Positions 7,422-16,200 of a stretch of 17,203 bases of DNA are shown here, piece by piece. The notes below the pieces were generated by a model, which made no database searches, was not told the DNA's origin, and was given only the letters and a program-made list of their open reading frames with translations. The DNA comes from Bordetella parapertussis (GTDB lineage: Bacteria; Pseudomonadota; Gammaproteobacteria; Burkholderiales; Burkholderiaceae_C), in assembly GCA_945900685.1 (NCBI GenBank), contig CAMDJS010000035.1:1-17203 (forward strand). Direction: 5' to 3'. The translations under genes were made by a program, and so were the position numbers. Position 1 is the first letter of the stretch, and every line of letters begins with the position of its first letter.

Positions 7422-9047
7422 TCAGGACGGCAACTTGTAAGCAGTTAATTGCTCGCGCAATTTGGTTTTCAGCATTTTGCCTGTGGCGCCCAAAGGAATG
7501 GCATCTACAAACACCACATCATCTGGAACTTGCCATTTGGCGATTTTGCCTTCGTAAAACTTTAGCAATTCATCACGGGCAAGCTGTGTGCCGGGCTTTT
7601 TGACCACGACCACGATAGGTCTTTCATCCCACTTAGGGTGCGCCATGCCGATACAAGCGGCCATGGCCACCTCTGGGTGAGCCATGGCGATGTTTTCAAC
7701 ATCGATAGAACTGATCCATTCGCCGCCTGACTTGATGACGTCTTTGCTGCGATCCGTGATTTGCAAAAAACCGTCAGGGTCCACGGTGGCAACGTCGCCG
7801 GTGGGGAACCAACCGTCAACCAAAGGTGAACTGCCCTCTTGTTTGAAGTACTCTCGGATGACCCAAGGCCCTTTGACCAGCAAATCGCCATAGGCTTTGC
7901 CATCATTCGGTTGCTCATTGCCCAAGTCATCAACTATCTTGAAGTCCACGCCAAAAATAGCGCGGCCTTGTTTCAAACGGATTTTCATTTTTTCATCCGC
8001 AGGCAAATCAAGGTGCTTGTTTTTCAAAGTGCACAAGGTACCGAGTGGGCTGAGTTCCGTCATGCCCCAGGCATGCAGCACTTCAATACCGTATTCATCA
8101 TTGAAGGCTTGGATCATGGCCGGGGGACAGGCCGACCCGCCAATGACTGTTCGTTTGAGGTGGTTAAAGCGCAAGCCCCCTGCTTTCAAATGCCCCAGCA
8201 ACATTTGCCAAACGGTGGGCACACCTGCCGCCAGCGTCACTTTTTCACTTTCCAGTAATTCATACACCGACTTGCCGTCCAGTGCTGCACCAGGAAACAC
8301 CAGTTTGGCACCGACCATGGCAGCGCTGTAGGGCAGGCCCCAAGCATTCACGTGGAACATGGGAACCACCGGCAGAATGCTGTCGCGCGCAGACAAACAC
8401 CTCACATCCGGCAAGGCGCAGGCGTATGCATGCAGCATGGTCGAGCGATGGCTGTAAAGCGCTGCTTTGGGGTTGCCTGTCGTTCCACTGGTGTAGCACA
8501 TGCATGAGGCGGTGTTTTCATCCAACGCTGGCCAGTGGTAGGTGGACGCCTGTTGTCCCATCCAAGCCTCATAGCTGACCAGACCTTTCACCCCAGCATC
8601 AGCAGGCAATTTGTCTGTATCGCAAAGGGCCACCCAATGTTTGACAGTCGGACAGTCTTGGTGGATTTTTTGAACTATTGGCAAAAAAGTCATGTCAAAA
8701 CACATCACAGTATCTTCAGCATGGTTCACGATCCACGTGATTTGCTCTGGATGCAATCTGGGGTTGAGCGTATGCAGAACCCGGCCACTGCCGCTGACAC
8801 CGAAATACAGTTCCAGATGTCTGTAGCCATTCCACGCCAAAGTAGCAACACGGTCGCCCTGATCGATCTTCCAGCCGTCGAGTGCGTTGGCAACCTGCCT
8901 TGAGCGCGAAGCAATGGTGGACCAGTCGCTTCTATGGATGTCGCCCTCCACCCTGCGGGAAATCACTTCGGTGTCGCCGTGGTGTTTCTCGGCAAACTCA
9001 ATCATGTCCGATATCAACAAGGTCTGTTGTTGCATCAATCCCAGCAT
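7422..9047 (-). CDS. Medium/long-chain acyl-CoA ligase, AlkK-type (AMP-binding)
   Basis: This 541-residue acyl-CoA synthetase of the ANL superfamily should adenylate a carboxylic acid with ATP and transfer the acyl group to CoA. Motifs in order are A3 [10 protein letters not shown] (185-194), [13 protein letters not shown] (228-240), A5 WGMTELSP (327-334), A7 GWFPTGD (412-418), the hinge [16 protein letters not shown] (431-446), and the A10 lysine in [11 protein letters not shown] (Lys524). After A3 the sequence is KAALYSHRS rather than the common KGVLYSHRS. The opening MLGLMQ and [18 protein letters not shown] resemble AlkK-type medium-chain ligases. The start at 9045-9047 has AAGGAG six bases upstream; upstream in-frame residues look non-coding. 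It is first in the transporter/beta-oxidation cluster and divergent from selO. Chain length or aromatic preference cannot be assigned. Confidence 0.93.
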   Translation of the reverse strand: MLGLMQQQTLLISDMIEFAEKHHGDTEVISRRVEGDIHRSDWSTIASRSRQVANALDGWKIDQGDRVATLAWNGYRHLELYFGVSGSGRVLHTLNPRLHPEQITWIVNHAEDTVMCFDMTFLPIVQKIHQDCPTVKHWVALCDTDKLPADAGVKGLVSYEAWMGQQASTYHWPALDENTASCMCYTSGTTGNPKAALYSHRSTMLHAYACALPDVRCLSARDSILPVVPMFHVNAWGLPYSAAMVGAKLVFPGAALDGKSVYELLESEKVTLAAGVPTVWQMLLGHLKAGGLRFNHLKRTVIGGSACPPAMIQAFNDEYGIEVLHAWGMTELSPLGTLCTLKNKHLDLPADEKMKIRLKQGRAIFGVDFKIVDDLGNEQPNDGKAYGDLLVKGPWVIREYFKQEGSSPLVDGWFPTGDVATVDPDGFLQITDRSKDVIKSGGEWISSIDVENIAMAHPEVAMAACIGMAHPKWDERPIVVVVKKPGTQLARDELLKFYEGKIAKWQVPDDVVFVDAIPLGATGKMLKTKLREQLTAYKLPS

Positions 9048-9110
9048 GGGAATCTCCTTTTTAATGGCACTACCGTGCGCGTTGTTTGGCCTATTGTGCA
9101 CAATTGCCAC
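9048..9110. promoter_or_regulatory. 63-base divergent intergenic region with a 12-base perfect palindrome
   Basis: This spacer separates the ligase start (minus) from the selO start (plus) and must hold promoter elements for one or both. ATTGTGCACAAT at 9093-9104 is a perfect palindrome, ending only six bases before the selO ATG. The ligase side has an excellent AAGGAG site. The selO side has no visible Shine-Dalgarno sequence, and CACAAT (9099-9104) could act as a -10 for a nearly leaderless selO transcript, although no good -35 is seen. The regulator, if any, is unknown. Confidence 0.35.
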
Positions 9111-10607
9111 ATGCAGGAATTGATCAAACAGAGATTTAGCTTGGAATGGCACCATCCCTTTGACGCATTGGGGACTGTGTATTTCACGCCGGTTCAGCCC
9201 ACGCCCTTGGCGAATGTGCATTGGGTAGCCAAAAGCCACTCGCTGGCACAGGACTTGGGTTGGCCTGAGGGTGAATGGGACAGCGAGTTGATGCTTCAAG
9301 TGCTGGCTGGCAATGCTGTGTGGCCGGGAAGTCAGCCTTTTGCCACTGTCTACAGCGGTCACCAGTTCGGTGTTTGGGCAGGCCAATTGGGTGACGGGCG
9401 CGCTTTGTCATTGGGTCATGTTCAGACGGCATCTGGCCAACAGGAATTTCAGCTCAAAGGAGCCGGTCAAACGCCTTACTCTCGCATGGGCGACGGCCGA
9501 GCCGTTTTGCGATCAAGCATCAGAGAATTTTTATGCAGTGAAGCCATGCATGGTTTGGGCATACCCACCACGCGCGCCTTGGGTTTGGTCGGCTCACCTG
9601 ACCGTGTTCTGCGTGAAGAGATTGAAACGGCTGCGGTGGTGACGCGCGTCGCACCGAGTTTTTTGCGATTCGGTCACCTTCAGCATTTCGCAGCCAATGG
9701 AGACGCAGTCTCGTTGAAAAAACTGGTGGATCATTTAATCAATCAGTATTTTGATCATTTGTTAAATACACCAGCGGGAGCGCCAAGGTATGCCGCTTTG
9801 TTGGCCGAGGTCACTCGGTTGACGGCATCGTTGATGGCGAAATGGCAGGCTGTCGGTTTTTGCCATGGCGTGATGAACACCGACAACATGAGTTTGCTGG
9901 GTTTGACCATTGATTACGGCCCGTTCCAATTCTTAGATGGTTTTGACCCCGCACACATTTGCAACCATTCCGACCATCAGGGACGCTATGCCTACGCCAG
10001 ACAGCCTCAAGTGGCGTATTGGAACTTATTTTGTTTGGGTCAGGCGCTATTGCCTTTGATTGAAGATCAAGACATGGCTTTGGCCGCTTTGGAAATCTAC
10101 AAAGCCCTTTACCCGGCTTTGGCTGATCAGGCTTTCGCCGCCAAACTGGGACTTCCTCAAGTGCAGACCGATGACCACACTTTGGTTGAACACTTGTTGC
10201 AAGTCCTGGCCGCAGAGAAAACCGACTTCACCATTTTTTGGCGTCGATTAAGTCATGCCGTGGCCACTGCAAATTGGGCGAACCCCGCGCAAGCCTTTGC
10301 CCCTGTCAGAGACATGTTCATGGATGCGGCACCCTGGGACGCTTGGTTACCAAGCTATCTGCAAAGGCTTAACGGTATGGATCTGCAAAAAACTGGCATT
10401 GCCATGCTGGCAACCAACCCCAAATTCGTGTTGCGCAACCACTTGGGCGAGCAGGTGATACAACAAGCGAAAATAGGTGACTTCAGTGGCATTGATCAAT
10501 TGTTGCAAGTGCTGTCTTCACCTTTTGATGAACACCCGTCGTTTGAACATTTCGCTGCTTTTCCGCCCGACTGGGCTTCTTCCATTTCTATCAGTTGTTC
10601 CTCATGA
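9111..10607 (+). CDS. selO: Protein adenylyltransferase SelO (YdiU family)
   Basis: SelO is a pseudokinase-fold enzyme that transfers AMP from ATP to Ser/Thr/Tyr of target proteins, with targets linked to redox homeostasis. The 498-residue length fits bacterial members. Family blocks are [21 protein letters not shown] (78-98), [27 protein letters not shown] (114-140), [26 protein letters not shown] (251-276) with Asp258, Asn259 and Asp268 as expected catalytic base and metal ligands, and [12 protein letters not shown]. The tail SISCSS keeps the conserved Cys496, where eukaryotic forms use selenocysteine. Cys284 in ICNHSDHQ is the likely disulfide partner. The start at 9111 (MQELIKQRF) gives the family N-terminus but has no clear Shine-Dalgarno; further upstream reading overlaps the divergent ligase gene. 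Its stop overlaps the msrB start by ATGA. Confidence 0.94.
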   Translation: MQELIKQRFSLEWHHPFDALGTVYFTPVQPTPLANVHWVAKSHSLAQDLGWPEGEWDSELMLQVLAGNAVWPGSQPFATVYSGHQFGVWAGQLGDGRALSLGHVQTASGQQEFQLKGAGQTPYSRMGDGRAVLRSSIREFLCSEAMHGLGIPTTRALGLVGSPDRVLREEIETAAVVTRVAPSFLRFGHLQHFAANGDAVSLKKLVDHLINQYFDHLLNTPAGAPRYAALLAEVTRLTASLMAKWQAVGFCHGVMNTDNMSLLGLTIDYGPFQFLDGFDPAHICNHSDHQGRYAYARQPQVAYWNLFCLGQALLPLIEDQDMALAALEIYKALYPALADQAFAAKLGLPQVQTDDHTLVEHLLQVLAAEKTDFTIFWRRLSHAVATANWANPAQAFAPVRDMFMDAAPWDAWLPSYLQRLNGMDLQKTGIAMLATNPKFVLRNHLGEQVIQQAKIGDFSGIDQLLQVLSSPFDEHPSFEHFAAFPPDWASSISISCSS

Positions 10608-11020
10608 AACTCCCCGAAAACAGCGCCGAATGGCGCGCCCATCTGGCTGCCAAAAACGCCGAACCAGTGGCCTACGAAGTCACGCGTCACGCTGCAACAG
10701 AACGCCCCTACACCGGACGCTATGAATCCCATTGGGACAAAGGTGTTTACCGCTGCATGTGTTGTGATAATTTGCTTTTCGAGTCCGGCACCAAATTTGA
10801 TGCAGGCTGCGGTTGGCCGAGTTTTTACAAGGCGAGTGACGACAAGGCGATTGAAGAGCGAACCGACAAGGCCCACGGCATGTTGCGCACCGAAACCGTG
10901 TGCTCGGTTTGCAAAGCGCATCTGGGGCATGTGTTTCCTGACGGGCCTGCGCCTACCGGTTTGCGCTATTGCATGAATTCAGCGGCCTTGTCGTTCGAAC
11001 CGGAGCGAGGTGAGTCATGA
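10604..11020 (+). CDS. msrB: Peptide-methionine (R)-S-oxide reductase MsrB
   Basis: This 138-residue enzyme reduces methionine-R-sulfoxide in oxidised proteins, normally using thioredoxin. Zinc-binding pairs Cys51/Cys54 (CMCC) and Cys100/Cys103 (CSVC) are present, as is GCGWPSF (68-74) with a probable resolving Cys69. The catalytic Cys123 lies in [11 protein letters not shown]. Length matches single-domain MsrB, with no fused MsrA. The ATG overlaps the selO stop by four bases and there is no independent ribosome binding site, so translation is probably coupled to selO. Its own stop overlaps yciB the same way. No signal peptide is seen, so it is cytoplasmic. Confidence 0.96.
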   Translation: MKLPENSAEWRAHLAAKNAEPVAYEVTRHAATERPYTGRYESHWDKGVYRCMCCDNLLFESGTKFDAGCGWPSFYKASDDKAIEERTDKAHGMLRTETVCSVCKAHLGHVFPDGPAPTGLRYCMNSAALSFEPERGES

Positions 11021-11595
11021 AACTGCTGATAGATTTTTTCCCGATTGCCCTGTTCTTCATTGCTTTCAAATTCGCAGGCATTTATGTCGCGACCGGTGTC
11101 GCCATGCTAGCAACCTTGGTACAAATTGCATGGCTGTATTTCAAATACGGCAAAGTTGAACCCATGCAATGGATCAGTTTGGGCATCATCACCTTGTTTG
11201 GCGGTGCGACCTTGCTAACCCAAAATGACACGTTCATCAAATGGAAACCCACCATCTTGTTTTGGTTGATGGGCTGCTTATTGATTGGCGGACAGCTGTT
11301 GATGAAGAAAAATTTCATCAAATCGCTGATGTCAGCTCAGCTTTCATTGCCTGACGAGATTTGGCAAAAGTTGTTGTGGAGCTGGGCTGTGTTTTTTGCA
11401 GTCAAAGGTGGGCTCAACCTGTGGGTGGCCTACCAGTTTGACACCGACACGTGGGTCAATTACAAATTGTTCGGCAGCATGGGCTTGATGCTTTTGTTTG
11501 TTTTGGGTCAAGGCGTTTATCTGAGCAAACACATACAACCACCACCGGAAGATCCAGACGCCAAAGCCCAAGCCAAACCAGCGGGGGAACCATGA
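11017..11595 (+). CDS. yciB: Inner-membrane septation/envelope protein YciB (IspZ family)
   Basis: This 192-residue integral membrane protein has about five hydrophobic helices. It is recognised by the start [18 protein letters not shown] and by the segments [14 protein letters not shown] (74-87) and [16 protein letters not shown], which are family hallmarks. YciB proteins sit in the inner membrane and affect cell-envelope integrity and septation; the biochemical role is unsettled. The cytosolic tail [19 protein letters not shown] is proline/alanine-rich and probably disordered. The ATG at 11017 overlaps the msrB stop (ATGA) with an AGG-containing stretch upstream, and its stop overlaps the bolA-family start, so it is coupled on both sides. 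Confidence 0.93.
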   Translation: MKLLIDFFPIALFFIAFKFAGIYVATGVAMLATLVQIAWLYFKYGKVEPMQWISLGIITLFGGATLLTQNDTFIKWKPTILFWLMGCLLIGGQLLMKKNFIKSLMSAQLSLPDEIWQKLLWSWAVFFAVKGGLNLWVAYQFDTDTWVNYKLFGSMGLMLLFVLGQGVYLSKHIQPPPEDPDAKAQAKPAGEP

Positions 11596-11864
11596 ATATT
11601 CGTTCAGACCAGCTACAAGCCAAGTTGCAAAACGACTTACAACCCTTTTTCTTACAAGTCGAAGATGAAAGCGCTGCGCATGCAGGTCATGCTGGCTCTG
11701 ACGGTTCAGGCCAAGGCACGCATTTCCGTGTGCGGATAGGAGCCAAAACCTTTGAGGGCATCAGCCGTATAGCGCGTCACCGTCTTGTGTATGATGCGTT
11801 GCAGCAATTTACTGACCAGGGTTTGCATGCGCTGGCCATCGAAATTGTCGATGCTCCTAATTGA
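11592..11864 (+). CDS. BolA family protein
   Basis: This is a 90-residue protein starting [20 protein letters not shown]. The conserved BolA core is seen in HFRVRIGAKTFEGISRIARH followed by RLVYDALQQF, and the end LHALAIEIVDAPN matches the usual IHALSI-type final strand. BolA proteins partner monothiol glutaredoxins in iron-sulfur trafficking and some act as transcription factors. The His in ARHRLVYDAL is the conserved cluster-ligand candidate. An insert HAGHAGSDGSGQGTH lies in the N-terminal half. The ATG overlaps the yciB stop by four bases with GGGGGAA close upstream. Which BolA subtype it is (BolA or IbaG-like) is not decided. Confidence 0.9.
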   Translation: MNIRSDQLQAKLQNDLQPFFLQVEDESAAHAGHAGSDGSGQGTHFRVRIGAKTFEGISRIARHRLVYDALQQFTDQGLHALAIEIVDAPN

Positions 11865-11924
11865 AATTGCGGTAGTGTTATTCCCGCAGATTCAAACCCG
11901 ATTTATCACTTAGAAAGCCATTTC

Positions 11925-12707
11925 ATGAAATTCCCCTTTTGTAAAACTGTTTTGTTGACTGCTCTTTTGGCTGCTTCGGCGGTCAGCGCACAAAACATCG
12001 CCATCGTGAACGGCAAAGCAGTGCCTAAAGCCCGTTTGCAAGCCTTGGCAGCGCAACTCGAGCGCTCAGGCCGCCCGGTGACTCCCGACATTGAGCAACA
12101 ACTGCGTGAAGAAGTGATTGTTCGTGAAGTCTTCATGCAAGAAGCGCAAAGCAAAGGCATGGACGCTTCAGAGGATTTCAAAACGCAAATGGAACTTGCG
12201 CGTCAAAGCCTGTTGATTCGTGAACTGTTTGCTGATTTTCAAAAAAACAATCCCGTCACTGATGCCGAAGTCAAAGCTGAGTACGACAAAGTCGCCGGTA
12301 TCAGCGGCAGTGGCAAAGAGTACAAAGCACGCCACATCTTGGTGGAAAAAGAAGAGCAGGCCAAAGCCATCATCGCTAGCTTGAAAAAAGGCGGCAAGTT
12401 TGATGAGATTGCCAAAAAACAATCCAAAGACCCAGGCTCAGGTGCCAAAGGCGGTGATTTGGATTGGGCCAACCCAGCGAGTTTCGTCAAAGAGTTTTCA
12501 GAAGCCATGGTGGTATTGAAAAAAGGTCAAACCACAGACACAGCGGTGAAAACCCAGTTCGGTTATCACATCATTCGCTTGGATGATGTGCGGGATACTC
12601 AACTGCCTAAGTTGGACGAAGTCAAACCGCAAATCATGCAGCAATTGCAAACCAACAAGTTGGCTGAGTTCCAGCAATCATTGCGCGACAAAGCCAAAAT
12701 AGAATAA
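11925..12707 (+). CDS. Periplasmic parvulin-type peptidyl-prolyl cis-trans isomerase (PpiC/SurA-like)
   Basis: This 260-residue secreted foldase has a signal peptide at residues 1-22 (MKFPFCKTVLLTALLAASAV then SA) with cleavage expected before QN. A helical SurA_N-like chaperone region spans about 25-120 (VNGKAVPKARLQAL, EEVIVREVFMQEA). The parvulin domain spans about 132-223, with ARHILV (135-140), FDEIAKKQSKDPGSGAKGGDLDW (159-181) and FGYHIIRLDDVR (212-223). It should isomerise X-Pro bonds and assist outer-membrane or periplasmic protein folding. The start has AGAAAG about ten bases upstream. A 60-base gap after the bolA-family gene allows its own promoter, although I see no clear one. A strong terminator follows 17 bases after the stop. 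Confidence 0.93.
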   Translation: MKFPFCKTVLLTALLAASAVSAQNIAIVNGKAVPKARLQALAAQLERSGRPVTPDIEQQLREEVIVREVFMQEAQSKGMDASEDFKTQMELARQSLLIRELFADFQKNNPVTDAEVKAEYDKVAGISGSGKEYKARHILVEKEEQAKAIIASLKKGGKFDEIAKKQSKDPGSGAKGGDLDWANPASFVKEFSEAMVVLKKGQTTDTAVKTQFGYHIIRLDDVRDTQLPKLDEVKPQIMQQLQTNKLAEFQQSLRDKAKIE

Positions 12708-12724
12708 TTTCATCCACCACAATC

Positions 12725-12756
12725 AAAACCCCGGCTGTGTCACAAACCGGGGTTTT
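12725..12756. terminator. Rho-independent terminator, probably bidirectional
   Basis: AAAACCCCGG (12725-12734) pairs with CCGGGGTTTT (12747-12756) around a 12-base loop, and the T-run continues to 12759. It ends the plus-strand parvulin transcript. On the minus strand the same stem is followed by four U residues, so it may also stop the converging 132-codon gene, whose stop codon is only ten bases from the stem. Confidence 0.9.
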
Positions 12757-12765
12757 TTTCGGCCT

Positions 12766-13164
12766 TTATTTGTGCGATTCGGCGATAGGTATCACATGTG
12801 CCAGCGCAAAGGGCGCGCTTTGCAAAATATGGCTGGTTCGGATTTTTTCAAATTCGTTGATGATGCTGGCAGCGTCAGTGTGGTTTTGTATCAAATGCTT
12901 GATGATCTTCACCATGTTTTTTTGTAACGCGACATTTGTTTTCATGGCGTGTTCCAGTGTTTTGGTTTGTTCGCTTTTTTGTTTGGGTTTTTGCATGAGG
13001 TCATGATTTTGCACAGAGGCGGTGTCGAGATGCGCTACTGGCAAGTCAGAGTGCTGATGCTCCAGGCTAGTCAAGTCAGCTTGTAATTCACTCAGTTGAA
13101 CGTAACTGTTGTAGAGCAAATCCACAAGTTCCCTGTCCCTGGTGATATCGGTGTTCATGTTCAT
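12766..13164 (-). CDS. Hypothetical protein, 132 residues, helical
   Basis: I do not recognise this family. The ATG at 13162-13164 has AAGGAAG about six bases upstream, and a clean terminator follows, so it looks like a real gene. A second in-frame ATG lies two codons later. The protein has no signal peptide or membrane helix. Residues about 7-36 form a likely amphipathic or coiled-coil helix (DRELVDLLYNSYVQLSELQA). Residues about 37-72 are polar and rich in Gln, Lys, His and Ser. A second helical part runs from about 73 to 112 (KNMVKIIKHLIQNHTDAASI). The tail is more hydrophobic (SAPFALAHVIPI). Base composition looks AT-richer than purL. It follows purL by 43 bases on the same strand and may be read from purL or from its own promoter (a TATA-rich stretch lies at about 13187-13193). 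Confidence 0.7.
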   Translation of the reverse strand: MNMNTDITRDRELVDLLYNSYVQLSELQADLTSLEHQHSDLPVAHLDTASVQNHDLMQKPKQKSEQTKTLEHAMKTNVALQKNMVKIIKHLIQNHTDAASIINEFEKIRTSHILQSAPFALAHVIPIAESHK

Positions 13165-13207
13165 GGGGTACTTCCTTTGTTTGGGATATAAAAAGCCAGG
13201 CTGTCTC

Positions 13208-16200
13208 TCAGTCTACCCAACGCCGGGCGTTGCGCCATATGCGCATCCAGGGGCTGAAGTCGGTGGACTTTTGAAAATTACTTTGAGCGGTCCAACTGAA
13301 CTGCAATTGCCTGAACACCCGCTCCGGGTGCGGCATCATGGCAGTGAACCTGCCATCTGCTGTGGTGACCGCGGTCAACCCGCCCGGACTGCCGTTGGGG
13401 TTGAACGGGTAGGTTTCGGTGGCTTTGCCGTGGTGGTCGGTGAAACGCATCACACCCAGCACTTTGTCTGCGCTGCCGCGTTCGCTGAAATCGGCATAGC
13501 CCTCGCCGTGTGCGACGGCGATCGGTAATCTGCTGCCGGCCATGCCTTGGAAAAACAAACTGGGTGACGCCATCACTTCCACTTGCGATAAACGTGCCTC
13601 AAAACGTTCGCTTTGGTTGTTGGTGAAGCGCGGCCAGTCTTGCGCTCCGGGTATCAATACCGCCAACTCCGCGAACATCTGGCAGCCGTTGCACACACCG
13701 AGCGCAAAAGTGTTTTTTCTCTCAAAAAATGTTTGAAACTGATCGGACAAAGCTGTGTTGAAAGTGATGCTGCGCGCCCAACCCTTGCCTGCACCCAAAG
13801 TATCGCCGTAACTAAAGCCGCCGCAAGCCACCAAGCCTTGAAAGTCTTTGAGGTTGGCTCTTCCTTGCTGCAAATCGGTCATGTGCACGTCGTAGGCTTC
13901 AAAACCTGCTTCGGTGAATGCATAAGCCATTTCCACATGTGAATTCACACCTTGCTCGCGCAATACCGCCACACGCGGACGCTGCTTATGGATGTAGGGT
14001 GCGGCCACATTGTCGAGCGCGCCCGGTGTCAAGTGCACATGCAAACCCGGGTCATCGGGCAGTCCGGCAGCGGCGTGTTCAGCATCTGCTGCTTGCGGGT
14101 TGTCACGCTCGCGGCAAATTCTCCAACTGACGCTGTCCCACACTTGATGCAAATCAAACAAACTGGCACTGAAGATTTCTTTGGCGTCGCGCCATACGCT
14201 GAGTTCGCCCACGCCTTTGCTGATACTCGAAGTGACCGGGCGGGTTTTGCCGATCACATGGCTGCATACCGACAAGCCGTGAAGTCTCAGTGTCTGCATC
14301 ACTTGGTCGCGCACTTCGGTACGCACCTGAATCACCGCGCCAAGCTCTTCGTTGAATAAAGCTTTGAGCGTGAGTTCACCGCGCCGGGCGCTCACCTGTT
14401 GCGACCAGTTTTTGCTGTCACCATGGTCAGCACGGCTGTCGCTGATGCCGTCGCCTTCGGTGACCAACAAATCCACATTCAAGGCCACGCCTACATGACC
14501 GGCAAAAGCCATTTCAGCGACACAGGCCAGCAAGCCACCGTCGCTGCGGTCGTGGTAGGCCAGTATCCAACCCTTGGCACGCAAATCGTTGATGGCGTTC
14601 ACCAACTGTTTCAAATCTTGCGCGTCATCCAGATCAGGCACTGCACCGCCCGCTTGTTCTGTGGCTTGAGCCAGTATGCTGCCGCCCATGCGTTGTTGAC
14701 CGCGACCGAGGTCAATCAAAATCAAACTGGTGTCGGCTTCGGTGACGTTCAACTGAGGCGTGACATTGCCACGCACATCTTCAAGTGTGGCAAATGCGGT
14801 GACGATCAAACTGACCGGCGATGTCACTTGCATGGACTGTCCGTTGTTCTGCCAACGGGTGCGCATGGACAGGCTGTCTTTGCCAACAGGAATGGAGATA
14901 CCCAGCGCCGGGCAAAGCTCTAAACCCACAGCTTTGACGGTGTCAAACAAGGCGGCGTCCTCACCGGGTTCACCGCAAGCAGCCATCCAGTTGGCAGACA
15001 GCTTGACCCGGTCCAAACTGAAAGGCGCGGCCAGCAGGTTGGTGATGGCTTCTGCCACGGCCATGCGCCCCGACGCAGGGGCATTGATCGCCGCTAAAGG
15101 CGTGCGTTCGCCCAAAGACATGGCTTCGCCTGCCACACCTTTGTAATCCGCCGAGGTGATGGCGCAATCGGCGACGGGCACTTGCCAAGGGCCGACCATT
15201 TGGTCGCGGTGACTCAACCCGCCCACCGTGCGGTCACCGATGGTGATTAAAAAACGTTTGCTGGCGACGGTGGGGTGCGACAAAACTTTGAGCACCGCGT
15301 CTTGCAGGCTGAGGTCATTCGCTTGAAAGTCCTGCACTTGGCTGTCAAGGCGCTGCACATCCCGTGTCATTTTGGGCGGATTGCCGAGCAAAACATCTAA
15401 AGGCATATCCACCGCATCAATGGTGTCGGTGTGCTTGACAGTGAGATGTGCTTCATCCGTGGTGACACCCACTACCGCGAAAGGACAGCGTTCGCGTTCG
15501 CAAAAAAACTGAAACTGTGCCAATGAATCAGGTGCAATCGCCAGCACATAGCGCTCTTGGCTTTCGTTGCTCCAAATTTCTTTGGGTGACAACCCGCTTT
15601 CTTCCAAAGGAACTTGGCGTAAATCGAAGCGCGCACCGCGACCCGCGTCATTCACCAACTCCGGAAATGCATTCGATAAACCACCTGCGCCCACATCGTG
15701 TATGGCCAGTATGGGTGTGTCTTTGCCTAGCGCGTTGCAATGGTCGATCACTTCTTGCGCGCGGCGTTGGATTTCCGGGTTGCCGCGTTGCACCGAATCA
15801 AAATCCAGCGAGACGGCGTTGCTGCCGCTGGCCAAAGAACTGGCGGCACCGCCGCCCATGCCTATGCGCATGCCCGGGCCGCCGAGTTGTATCAACAAGG
15901 TTCCGGCGGGAAACAAAAGCTTGTGTGTCAACTCCTCACGCACCACGCCCAAGCCGCCTGCCAGCATGATGGGCTTGTGGTAACCGCGTTGCACACCGTT
16001 CACCACTTGTTCGTATTCGCGGAAATAGCCCAGCAAATTGGGCCGGCCAAACTCGTTGTTGAAGGCTGCACCGCCCAAAGGTCCTTCGGTCATGATTTGC
16101 AAAGCAGAAGCCATGTGCGCAGCTTGACCGATATTGCTTCCCCACAATTTTGAAACGCTGAAACCGGTAAGGCCTGCCTTGGGTTTGGCGCCGCGCCCGG

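Noticed and set aside
9095-9103. TTGTGCACA as a DnaA box
   Set aside because: It differs from TTATNCACA at the third base, is single, and there are no other boxes, AT-rich unwinding region or origin genes nearby.
8934-9110. Longer N-terminus for SelO starting at 8934
   Set aside because: The added residues are antisense to the ligase N-terminus and do not resemble SelO; homologous sequence begins at [13 protein letters not shown].
13165-13207. GCC/GGC hairpin followed by T-run as a purL terminator
   Set aside because: AGCC-T-GGCT leaves a one-base loop, which cannot form a stable stem; readthrough into the 132-codon gene remains possible.
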